This document shows, one piece after another, positions 52,133 through 60,239 of a DNA stretch of 64,000 nt. The notes under the pieces were generated by a model, which saw nothing but the letters and a program-made list of their open reading frames with translations, did no database searches and was not told the DNA's origin. The DNA lies in contig JAGTXO010000003.1 of the NCBI GenBank assembly GCA_019448385.1, positions 558,001 through 622,000 on the forward strand, read 5' to 3'. How positions within the stretch are numbered: position 1 is the first letter of the stretch; every line of letters begins with the position of its first letter. Both the position numbers and the translations under genes were made by a program. The stretch comes from Diacronema lutheri. Its lineage: Eukaryota > Haptophyta > Pavlovophyceae > Pavlovales > Pavlovaceae.

Positions 52133-53741
52133 ATGGACAGCCAAGAGCCCTTCCTGGGCGGCGAGCGCGAGCGCCCGGCGCTTGGGCGCGCGCACGCGCT
52201 CGTGCGCCGAGTGCTCGTCCCCGCGGCCGCTCTCGTCGCCGCGTTTTGTGCCGGCGCGCTTTGGGCCGATGGCAGCGGCGGCGGCTCGCGTGCATGGTCG
52301 CGCCTCGCGTACGCCGTGCGCGCGGTGGAGGGGCCGCACATGCCGACGGCGGAGCGCTTCCGGAACAACCTCGTCTTCTCTGACGACTTTGACGACTTTG
52401 ACCTGCGCAAATGGAAGCACGAGATCACCATGTCCGCCGGCGGCAACTGGGAGTTTCAGGTGCGCCGCTGCCGCCGCCGACGCCGACGCCGACGCCGCGC
52501 CGCGCCACGGCTTCGCGCCGCTGAGGCGCGCCCTCCGCCGCCGCTCGCCCTCTTGCGCGCGCGCCGGCTCGCAGTGGTACACTAACAACCGGAGCAACAC
52601 CTTCGTCAAGAACGGCAACCTGCACTTTCACCCGACGCTCACGTCGGAGCAGTTTGGCGAATCGTTCATCGCCGAGAGTGGCCGGCTCGACATCTGGGGC
52701 ACGACGCCATCGTCACAGTGCACGAGCAACGCGTTCTGGGGCTGCGAGCGCGCGGCGGCCGAAGGCGGCAACGTGCTGCCGCCCGTGCAGTCGGCCAAGG
52801 TGCGCACGTTCGAGTCGTTCTCCTTCAAGTGCGCGCACGCCCGACCACGCGCGAGCGCCGCGCGCGAGGCGCGCGCCATGTGCGGCCGTTGGCCTTGCTC
52901 TAGCGCGCGCGCCGCCACGTCGCCGAGCGTGCGCGCCGTCGGCCCGCGCGCACGCCAGATACGGTCGGCTCGAAGTGCGCGCCAAGCTGCCGCGCGGCGA
53001 CTGGCTGTGGCCGGCGGTGTGGCTACTGCCCAAGCACGAGATGTATGGGCCCTGGCCGGCGAGCGGCGAGATTGATTTTATGGAGAGCCGAGGGAACGCC
53101 AATCGTACGAGCGGGCCCAACCAGATCGGATCGACGCTGCACTGGGGCCCGTCGCAGCAAGAGAACCCATGGGACATCTTCCACGAGGAGTACGTGCTGC
53201 CCGACGGCACCGATTTTTGCGATGAGTATCACATCTTCGGGCTCTACTGGGACGAGGACGAGATCTACACCTACGTGGACACGGACGACAACAAGGTGCT
53301 CGTCGCAAAGTTCAACGAGTCCTTCTGGGAAAAGGGCATGCGCAACCGGCCACACTGGCAGCAGAGCTACTCGAACCCGTGGGCGGCCTCCAAGAACATC
53401 GACGCGCCCTACGACCAGGAGTTCTATCTCGTGATGAACCTCGCCGTCGGCGGGTGGGCGCGGCGCGCACGCGCGCGCGCGCGCCCGCCGCACGCCGTCG
53501 CGCGCCGTCGCGCGCTCATGCCAGCCAGCGTGCCGGGCCGCGCATGGTGTCCCACAGGACGAACGGCTACTTCAACAAGACTTTGCTCGACAACATGCCG
53601 TGGCGGCAGCTCGACAAGTCGGAGGAGGCGCGGCACGCAGTCAACCATTTTTGGGCGGCCAAGGACGAGTGGTACTCGACATGGAAGGGCGAGGAGCAGG
53701 ACATGCGTGTAGACTGGGTCAAAGTCTGGCAGGACCTCTGA
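52133..53741 (+). CDS. Membrane-anchored GH16 beta-glucanase (laminarinase-type)
   Basis: Four exons, 52133-52459, 52575-52828, 52959-53453 and 53558-53741, give 419 aa. An N-terminal anchor (VLVPAAALVAAFCAGALW) gives type II topology. Splicing restores GH16 motifs: GNWEFQ-WYTNNRSNTFVKNG, SFK-YGRLEVRAKLPRGDWLW, then the catalytic GEIDFMES (nucleophile E231, acid/base E236), and NLAVGG-TNGYFNKTLL, ending MRVDWVKVWQDL. GH16 enzymes of this type cleave beta-1,3- or mixed beta-glucans. In algae storing chrysolaminarin or using glucan in walls, such an enzyme would turn over that polymer at the vacuole, Golgi or cell surface (inference). Confidence 0.92.
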
Positions 53742-53786
53742 CGAGTACGCGTCGCGCCCTGATTAGAGTCGGACCCCGCCTGGCAC

Positions 53787-54812
53787 TCACGCCGCGCCGG
53801 CCACCGCCGGTTCGGCAGTGACAACGAGGCCACCAGAGTCCGGGCCGGGCACCGCGGCGGTGGGCGGCGCCTCGCCAAGCGCGCGCTCGCGTGCCGCCTC
53901 GTCGGCCGCGCGCTCGGCCTTCGCCTTCTTCCCGCGCGCCTTCTTGGGACCGCGCACCACGAGCGTTCCACCGACGCCTCCGCCGACGCCGTACGAGAGC
54001 GCAATGTACCGCCCGGGGACGGCGGGGTCGGCGGCCTCGTTGATCGAGAGGCAGTGCACCGAGCGCCTGCGCAGCATCCAGCACAGCACGCGCGCAATGT
54101 TGCGAGCGTCGTCGCGGCCCGAGTGGGGCCGGCCCTCAAATTTGAGGCCAATCCTCGAGAGCTGCGCGTCGAGCGAGCAGCCGCGGAGCGTGCGCAGCTT
54201 GTGCGAGCGCACGAAGGCCTTGCGGATGTTGACGTACTGGCGCAGGTGCGCGCGCTCATCGATGCCCTTGCGCGCGCACTCGCGCGCCAAAAACGAGTTG
54301 AGGTCCCACGGGCCGTCGGTCGCGAGCGCCCACCGCTGCAGGTGGGTGCCCGTCGCGCGGTCGACAAGGCCCAGGTCGGCAATCCACTCGTCAAACTCGG
54401 CGAGCACGACGTCGAGGGTCGATGCCGCGTCGACGTCCGCCTGCGCGATGCCCGTGAGCTTTTGGCAAAAGGGTGAGAGCTGCGGCACCTCCGTCGGCCG
54501 CACGTATCGGTGGAACTCGGCGATGGGCATGGCGGTCGCGGCGTCGACGGCGACGACGGGCCACTCGATAATCTCGTGCGGCGCCCGTTGCGGCTGGTCG
54601 CACGTCGCCTCCACGTCGAGCACAAGCAGCGTCTGCAGCGCGGACGCGGGCAGCGGCGGGAGCGGCGGCGCGCCGCTCGGCGCGCTGCTCGGCGCGCCGC
54701 GCACCATCGTGCAGAGTGCGCGCCGGTGGCTCGCGGCACGGCTCGCGGCCGTGCGCAAATGGCATGCCGTCGCGTCGACGCCAGCCAGCAGCAGCAGCCG
54801 CATCGCCAGCAT
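53787..54812 (-). CDS. ERI1-like 3'-5' exonuclease (DEDDh family)
   Basis: A single exon encodes 341 aa. Residues 1-35 could be a mitochondrial presequence. The exonuclease domain spans about 60-250 with all DEDDh residues: D66 and E68 in LLVLDVEATCD, the acidic residue of ATDGPWDLN (about 166-170), and H230 with D234/235 in PHSGRDDARNIAR. This arrangement matches ERI1/3'hExo and ERI2/ERI3 proteins, which trim histone mRNA ends, 5.8S rRNA or small RNAs. No SAP domain is present, so it is nearer ERI2/ERI3. The C-terminal 90 residues are Lys/Ala-rich and disordered. It is divergent from the UFD1-UBX gene. Confidence 0.9.
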   Translation of the reverse strand: MLAMRLLLLAGVDATACHLRTAASRAASHRRALCTMVRGAPSSAPSGAPPLPPLPASALQTLLVLDVEATCDQPQRAPHEIIEWPVVAVDAATAMPIAEFHRYVRPTEVPQLSPFCQKLTGIAQADVDAASTLDVVLAEFDEWIADLGLVDRATGTHLQRWALATDGPWDLNSFLARECARKGIDERAHLRQYVNIRKAFVRSHKLRTLRGCSLDAQLSRIGLKFEGRPHSGRDDARNIARVLCWMLRRRSVHCLSINEAADPAVPGRYIALSYGVGGGVGGTLVVRGPKKARGKKAKAERAADEAARERALGEAPPTAAVPGPDSGGLVVTAEPAVAGAA

Positions 54813-54882
54813 GCGCGCGCCCAGCCCCCACCCGCGCTCGCCTCGCCACGCTACGCGGTGGCGAGCGACGCCGTTCGCACCA

Positions 54883-54898
54883 CTTTTGAAAAGGGGCG
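54883..54898 (+). promoter_or_regulatory. CTTTTGAAAAGGGGCG element ahead of the UFD1-UBX gene
   Basis: It ends 27 bp before ATG 54926 and is nearly identical to the element at 31391-31407. A role in transcription initiation is inferred from the shared position. Confidence 0.35.
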
Positions 54899-54925
54899 GG
54901 CCCGCTGCCTGCGCCTAGACGCGCG

Positions 54926-56230
54926 ATGGACTTCGAGCTATCGCTGGCGTCCAAACGGCTGGAGAAGGAGGCGACGAAGCGCAAGCAGGCGGAGGCGGCG
55001 AGGCTCGAGCGGCAGCGGCGCGAGCGTGAGCGCGTCGATGCCAAGCGCTTCGAATTCGAGGCGGCGGCCGCGGCCGAGCGCGCGGCCGCGGCCGAGGCGG
55101 CGGAAAAGCTGCGCGCGCGACACGAGATCCTGCTCGAGCGCAACAAGGGCGTGTGGACATCGCAGCGGCTCGCGCCGCAGCTCAGCCTCGCCGCCGAGGC
55201 GAAGGGCATTCGCCGCCGCTCCGACAAGATCTCGCTTCCGCGCTCGTTTGGCGAGGCGCTCTCCGCGCAGCACGACCACGCCGCGCACGGGCCGATGTAC
55301 TTCGAGCTCGCCGTCGACGGCCGGCCACCGACGCACGGCGCGCTGCTCGACTTTGAATCGCCGGAGGGCGTGGTCGGTTTGCCGCCCAAGGTGCTCCGCT
55401 GCCTCGGCCTTGACGACGCGCTCGGCGGCGGACAGCCGCCCACCGCCGCGCCCGAGCCGGCGCGCGCCGCACCGCAGGCGGCGACGGTCACCGTCACGTA
55501 CCGCTCGCTGCGCGCGGGCACGTTCGCCAAGCTGCAGCCCGTCAGCGCGGCGTTTCAGCGGGAGCTGGGCGACATCAAGACCGCGCTCGAGCTCGAGCTC
55601 CTCACGCACGCCACGCTGACCGAGGGCGACACCGTCCGCGTCAGGTCCCTCGAGGACGGGGGCGAGCACGAGCTGCGCGTCGTCTCCCTGTTGCCCGAGC
55701 ACGCCGTCGCAATCGTCGACACGGACCTCGAGGTGGACATCGCGCCGTCGGTCGAGGCGGAGGCCGCGCAGGCGGCGGAGCGCGCGCGCGCCGAGGCCGA
55801 GGCGGCAGCCGCGCATCGCGCATCCGAGGCTGCGCGCGCGGCGGCTGAGGCGGCCGAGGCGGCGGCTGCGACACGGCGCGCCGAGGCGGCCGCCGCGCGC
55901 GCGGCGGCGGCAGCGGCGCTCGCGCCCGAGCCGGCAGACGGGCCGGGCACGGTGCACGTGCTCGTCAAGCTGCCGAGCGGCGAGCGGGCAACTCGCCGAT
56001 TCGCGCATGCGCAGCCGCTGTGCGCTCTATTTGAATTTGTCGACGCGTGCGCGCTTGACCGGCCGGACGCGGATGGCGGGAGCGGCGGCATTGGCGCGCC
56101 GAGCTACCGCCTCGCCGCGCAGTTCCCGCGGCGGGTGTGGGAGCGCGCGGCCTGCGCGGACGACGCGCTGAGCATCGGAGATGCCGGCCTCGCTGCAAAG
56201 CAGGAGGCGCTCCTCGTCGAGCTGCTTTGA
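54926..56230 (+). CDS. UFD1-domain plus UBX-domain protein
   Basis: A single exon encodes 434 aa. Residues 8-75 are a charged coiled coil. Residues about 98-272 match the UFD1 double-psi barrel region: DKISLPRSFGEALS, GPMYFEL, GALLDFESPEGVVGLPPKVL, TYRSLRAGTFAKLQPVSAAF and AVAIVDTDLEVDI. An Ala/Glu-rich helix (275-335) links to a C-terminal UBX domain (345-434: VHVLVKLPSGERATRRF, LCALFEFVDA, YRLAAQFPRRVW, EALLVELL). Both domains contact p97/CDC48 or ubiquitin in protein extraction and degradation. The presence of both in one chain is unusual compared with animal UFD1. No plastid-targeting leader is visible, so a cytosolic role is more likely than a SELMA-type plastid one. Confidence 0.8.
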   Translation: MDFELSLASKRLEKEATKRKQAEAARLERQRRERERVDAKRFEFEAAAAAERAAAAEAAEKLRARHEILLERNKGVWTSQRLAPQLSLAAEAKGIRRRSDKISLPRSFGEALSAQHDHAAHGPMYFELAVDGRPPTHGALLDFESPEGVVGLPPKVLRCLGLDDALGGGQPPTAAPEPARAAPQAATVTVTYRSLRAGTFAKLQPVSAAFQRELGDIKTALELELLTHATLTEGDTVRVRSLEDGGEHELRVVSLLPEHAVAIVDTDLEVDIAPSVEAEAAQAAERARAEAEAAAAHRASEAARAAAEAAEAAAATRRAEAAAARAAAAAALAPEPADGPGTVHVLVKLPSGERATRRFAHAQPLCALFEFVDACALDRPDADGGSGGIGAPSYRLAAQFPRRVWERAACADDALSIGDAGLAAKQEALLVELL

Positions 56231-56674
56231 GTGACTCAGTCAGTGACTGTGAGCCGCAGTTCGGGCCGATACCGGAAGTCGGGGATAAAAAGCGCTGACG
56301 TCACGCTCCTCTTGAACGAAGTCAGTGCGGGAGTGCGCGCGCGTCGTGTGTCAGATGACAGATATGAGATGATCATGCTGGTTGACGGATGTCTGTTGAG
56401 TGGACGGAGCCGTCGGATGCGGCGACAAGGTCGTTCGCCAACGCGGAGCAGAGCGAGGGGAGAGAAGCGTCCGCGCGGAGCACGCGCGCCAGTGGGAGCT
56501 GACAGAGCAGGGGTGGTGGCACGCTGGAGAAACGCCGGCGGCGTGGAGGCCGCATGGCGCAAAACGGGCAGCCGCTTCGCAGCGTGCTTGCGAGTCGACA
56601 CCCACCCGCGCGGCGCACGGCGGCCGCGCGCCCGTCCAGCCGCAGCGACCCGGCGCGCGCGCGCGCGCGCCTCG
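56231..56674. other. Convergent 3' spacer without a gene
   Basis: This lies between the stops of the UFD1-UBX gene and the two-RRM gene. TGACTCAGTCAGTGACTGTGA at its left end contains nested TGACT/AGTCA palindromes. Short frames on both strands have no domain. It probably holds both poly(A) sites. Confidence 0.5.
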
Positions 56675-57308
56675 CTAGTAGCCGGTGCCTTCAAATTCGC
56701 CCGCGCCACCGTCGGCGGGCTCGAAGAGCGCGCGCATCATGTACCCATACCGGAAAGCAAAAGAGCCCGTGTTGGACTCAGCTGTATCGAATTCACGCTC
56801 GTCGGACGGCTCGGCGCGCTCAAAGCCGCCGAAGGCGCCGCACGCCGCGCCTCGCGCGCCCATGAAGCCCTCAAACCCGCTGCCGCCGCCCACGCGCTGC
56901 GCGATCGGCGGCTGGGGCCGCGCGCCGTCAGCGCAGTGCCGAGGAGACACAAGCATGCCGCCCGCTCTCTCATTTGCGTACGCCGGCGGCACGGGGCGGC
57001 AACCGCCGATCGCCGCGCCCAGCGGCTGTGGCGCGAAGTGCGCCGTGCCCGTCGGCGCGCTCGGTAGCGGCGCGCGGCCGAGCGCAAGCTGCTCACGCTG
57101 CGCGCCACGGCCGCCGTCTGACGCAAGTCCGTTACCCCGAACGCTGAAGTGCGTCTCGCCACCGACGCCAGCCTGCAAGTGGGCGCAGGTGACGTTCGGG
57201 GGCTCGGCCGCGTGGAAGTTGAGCGGCGGCGCCGGCGCATGCGGCGTGTACTCGCCGTACCCGCCGTGCGCGGCGGCCGCGGCGGCCGCCGCCGCGGCGG
57301 CGGCGGCC

Positions 57309-57345
<37 letters not shown>

Positions 57346-59531
57346 CGCCGCCGCCGCCGCCGCCTCTGCCGAGCGCCGCGTGTGCGACAGGAGCGAAAGC
57401 ATGGGTAATTGATGGCGGTGGCGGTGCGGTGGCCCATGGAGGCAGTGCGCCCATGTGCTGCGCCCCGCCACTCGCGCCGTATGCGGGCTGCGCGCCGTGG
57501 GCCGAGTGGTGTTGAAGGCGATGGTGATGGGGGGCAGGCGCGGTGAGAGGGGACTGTGCGGGGTGCAGCGAGGGCGGGAGCAGGAAACGCGGGGCTGAGG
57601 TCTGATGGGTGCGCACGTGCGCGCTGTAAATGTCGAGCAGGAGCTGCGTCTGGCTGAGCACGTCGGCGTGCGCGGGATCGGCGGCCGCCGCGCTGCCGTG
57701 CGCAAAATAACCGCCGACGCCGACGCCGACGCCGCCGCCCGCCGCGCCGAGCGATGCCGCGCCCAACGGCTGCGGCGGCGCGAGCAGCGGCAGGGGCTGG
57801 CCGACCGGCAGCGCGGCGTGCGCGGGAGGCATCGCCGGCGGCTGCGCCGGCTGCGCCGGCTGCGCTTGCCGCCTGAGCTCTTCGTGCAGCCACGCGCTGC
57901 CCTCGTGCGCGCGCGCCGCGTGAGGCAGAGGCGGCGGCTGCGGCTGCGCGCCGCCGTAACCGTCATAACCGTCGTAACCGTCGCGCGCGGGCGCGAGCGC
58001 GTATGCGGCGGCGGCAGCGGCGGCAGCAACGGCGCCGCCGACGTGCGCGGCGTGCGGGTCGTACAGGTGAGCCGGCCCCGTGCCGAGCAGCCCGCCGCCT
58101 GGTTGGTAGCCGAGACTTGCAAGGCGGTCGTGCGGAGAGAGCTGCGTGGCAAGAAGCGGCGCGAGCGGCAACTGAGCATGGTGCAGCCCACTCAGGTGCG
58201 CGGCGAGCACGGCCTGCACTGCGGGCGAACGCAGCGCGGCGGCCACCTGCGCCTGCTGGTAGGCGTGCAGCTCGCGCGCCGCGTCGGCGATCGCGTGCAT
58301 GCACGTGGCCGCGTGCACGCAGCCGTGCGCGCCGCACACTGCGCAGGCGTGCGTGCGCAGGCGGACGGGCGCAGGCGGACGGGCGCAGGCGGACGGGCGC
58401 AGGCGGACGGGGCAGGCGGACGGGCGCGGCGCGAGGCGCGCGCGTGCGTGTCACCGGAAATGAAGGGGGAGGGGGGGGGGGGGGGGGGTGGCGGGGGGGG
58501 GGGGGGGGGGGGGGGTTGCGCGCCGCGCGCGCAGCGCCCGCCGCGCGCGCACCTCCACCTGCGCCGAGCATCGCGCCGCCCGTCGCAACGGCCGCCGGCT
58601 GCTGCGGCAGTTGCCAACCGTGCAGCGGCAGATGCACGTCGGCCTGGCGCGGCTGGGCAAAGGCGACGGGCGGCACAGGCGCAACGGGCTTGCCCGCGCT
58701 GCTTCCGCCCATCCGCTCCTGCGGGATCGCGCGCTTCACCTCAATCCTCTTGCCGCGCAGCTCGTGCGGCTGAGGCGAGAGGCACAGCTCCTCCGCCGAG
58801 CGCGCAAGCTCGTACGTGACGAAGCCAAAGCCGCGCGGCTTGCGCGTGTTCGGGTCGATCATGATGACGCAGTCAACGACCGTGCCCCACCGCTCAAAGT
58901 ACTCGCGGAACTCCGACTCGCTCGTGTCGTGCGAGAGGCCGCCGACGAAGACCTTGCGCGACGCGTACTCCGCCTGCTGCGCGGCGGGCGGAGGCGTCGC
59001 CTTAGGCTCCTCCGAGCGCGGCACGGCGATCTTTGCCTCCACCTCCTTGCCGTCAACCACGTGCCTCAGCTGAACCACCCGCTGGCTCACGCTCGCGTCC
59101 GAGTACGTGACAAAGCCGAAGCCGCGCGGCGCCTGCGTCACGCGGTCGCGCATCACGACGCAGTCCGCAATCTCGCCGTACTGCCCAAAGTACGCGGCGA
59201 GCGACTCTGAGCAGCGCGCGCAGAACACGCGGAGGCATCGGCGCAGGCATGAATAAGCCGACGCGTACATGGTCGCCCCTGTCACCGAGCGCCACCGCCG
59301 ACCGTAAGGCGCGATGCGCGGGGTGCTTCGGCGAGTGCAAGGCGCACCTGTCGTGGATTCCTTGGGCAGCCCGCCGATGAACATTTTCCTGCGCAGCGGC
59401 AACAGTGCGTAAGCGCGCGCGGCCGCTCGCAATGCGCCGGTGAGCGCCTCAAGCGCGCCCGCGCCGTGCTGCCGGTGCGACGCGCACCCATTATCCGCGG
59501 AAGTCGGCGAGGCTTGAAGACCGACTTCCAT
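56675..59531 (-). CDS. Two-RRM RNA-binding protein (hnRNP A/B, Musashi or DAZAP1-like)
   Basis: Exons 59531-59348, 59206-58553 and 58338-56675 give 833 aa. RRM1 begins KMFIGGLPKESTT in exon 1 and continues ESLAAYFGQYGEIADCVVM with RNP1 RGFGFVTY; RRM2 follows (KVFVGGLSHDTSESEFREYF, RGFGFVTYE). This pair with a conserved short linker is typical of Musashi and hnRNP A/B proteins, which bind 3' UTRs and regulate splicing, mRNA location and translation. The last exon adds about 550 residues of Ala/Gly/Pro/Gln/His-rich, prion-like sequence with YDGYDGY motifs and poly-Ala and poly-Gly runs. Intron 1 (141 bp) is in frame and stop-free. Intron 2 holds a long C tract (coding strand) and a 14-bp minisatellite. 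The third exon's link to the gene rests on frame and phase. Confidence 0.8.
58355..58424 (+). repeat. 14-bp minisatellite in intron 2 of the two-RRM gene
   Basis: Four perfect units of GCGCAGGCGGACGG (58355-58410) and a fifth imperfect unit (58411-58424) lie within the intron, near its 3' splice site on the minus strand. Confidence 0.85.
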
Positions 59532-59545
59532 TAGGCATCGTTGTT

Positions 59546-59635
59546 TGACGCCAAAGCTTTTGCAGGTGTTCTCCGCCGGATTTCAAAAGTGATTACTCTC
59601 GCGGGAAGCGAACACCTGCAAAAGCTTTGGCGTCA
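59546..59635. mobile_element. Foldback/MITE-like element with 26-bp perfect inverted repeats
   Basis: The arm starting TGACGCCAAAGCTTTTGCAG (59546-59571) is the perfect reverse complement of 59610-59635, with a 38-bp interior. The element is AT-rich beside 70%-GC surroundings and has no coding capacity. It lies directly next to two Tourist-like MITEs, so this spacer is an insertion hot spot. Target-site duplication is not obvious. Confidence 0.65.
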
Positions 59636-59661
59636 TGGAATCCGGCTGATCAACCGTTTTA

Positions 59662-59772
59662 GGCCCGTTCCCTGTAAACTTTTTGGCGTCAAGTTTACGA
59701 AAGTTCGGGTTTCGGCATATGTGACGATACCGAAAATCCATGGCGGCGAAAAATGTCTCCAGGGAACGGGCC
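59662..59772. mobile_element. Tourist-like MITE, copy A (111 bp)
   Basis: The element begins GGCCCGTTCCCTG and ends CAGGGAACGGGCC, perfect terminal inverted repeats, and is flanked on both sides by TTA. A 3-bp TTA/TAA target duplication with GG-starting ends is the hallmark of PIF/Harbinger elements and their Tourist MITEs. No coding sequence is present; movement would depend on a transposase elsewhere. Confidence 0.75.
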
Positions 59773-59775
59773 TTA

Positions 59776-59934
59776 GGCCCGTTCCCTGTAAACTTTTTGG
59801 CGTCAAGTTTACGAAATTTGGGGTTTCGGCATATGTGACGATACCGAAAATCCATGGCGGCGCAAAATCGAACAGGGGCCAGAAGAGCGTCACGATTTTT
59901 GTCTGCAGAAATTTTTGTCTGCAGGGAACGGGCC
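59776..59934. mobile_element. Tourist-like MITE, copy B (159 bp)
   Basis: The terminal repeats are the same as in copy A (GGCCCGTTCCCTG ... CAGGGAACGGGCC), flanked by TTA at 59773-59775 (shared with copy A) and 59935-59937. The first 87 bp match copy A with two differences; the remainder is longer by about 50 bp and contains TTTTTGTCTGCAG twice. The shared TTA between copies means one inserted exactly at the other's target duplication, or the pair arose by tandem duplication. Confidence 0.75.
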
Positions 59935-59937
59935 TTA

Positions 59938-60239
59938 AGTGGTGTGAAGGGGAGTCGGGTCGAGCCGTCGAGGGCATCACACGAACGTCGCCACGAGTGC
60001 GCAGCGAGGTTCGAGCCGCGGCTTTGCGCACTCGCGAGCGCCAGCCCGAGGCGCGAGCGCAGGCGAAAGTGCAGCAGCGGAGTGACGGCAGGCGCATGCG
60101 GCGACATGAGGGGCCCATGGGCCACGGGCCCACCGTGCTTCGGTACTTACCCGTGGGGCGCCTGTCCAGCATCAAAACGAAAAAAAATGATCCGTGCATC
60201 CACCAATGAAAAGAAAGCCGTTTCATCTACGGCTTTCAT
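59938..60239. other. Spacer between the MITEs and the PACRG-like stop
   Basis: No gene is recognised. GGGCCCATGGGCC at 60111-60123 is a perfect palindrome. Downstream, A-rich sequence at 60178-60187 and two close copies of TTTCATCTACGG (60221 and 60234 region) sit at the 3' end of the minus-strand gene and may belong to its 3' UTR. Confidence 0.45.

Noticed and set aside
59662-59934. The repeat pair as a CRISPR-like array
   Set aside because: Only two copies, with terminal inverted repeats and TTA flanks; this is a MITE pattern in a eukaryotic genome.
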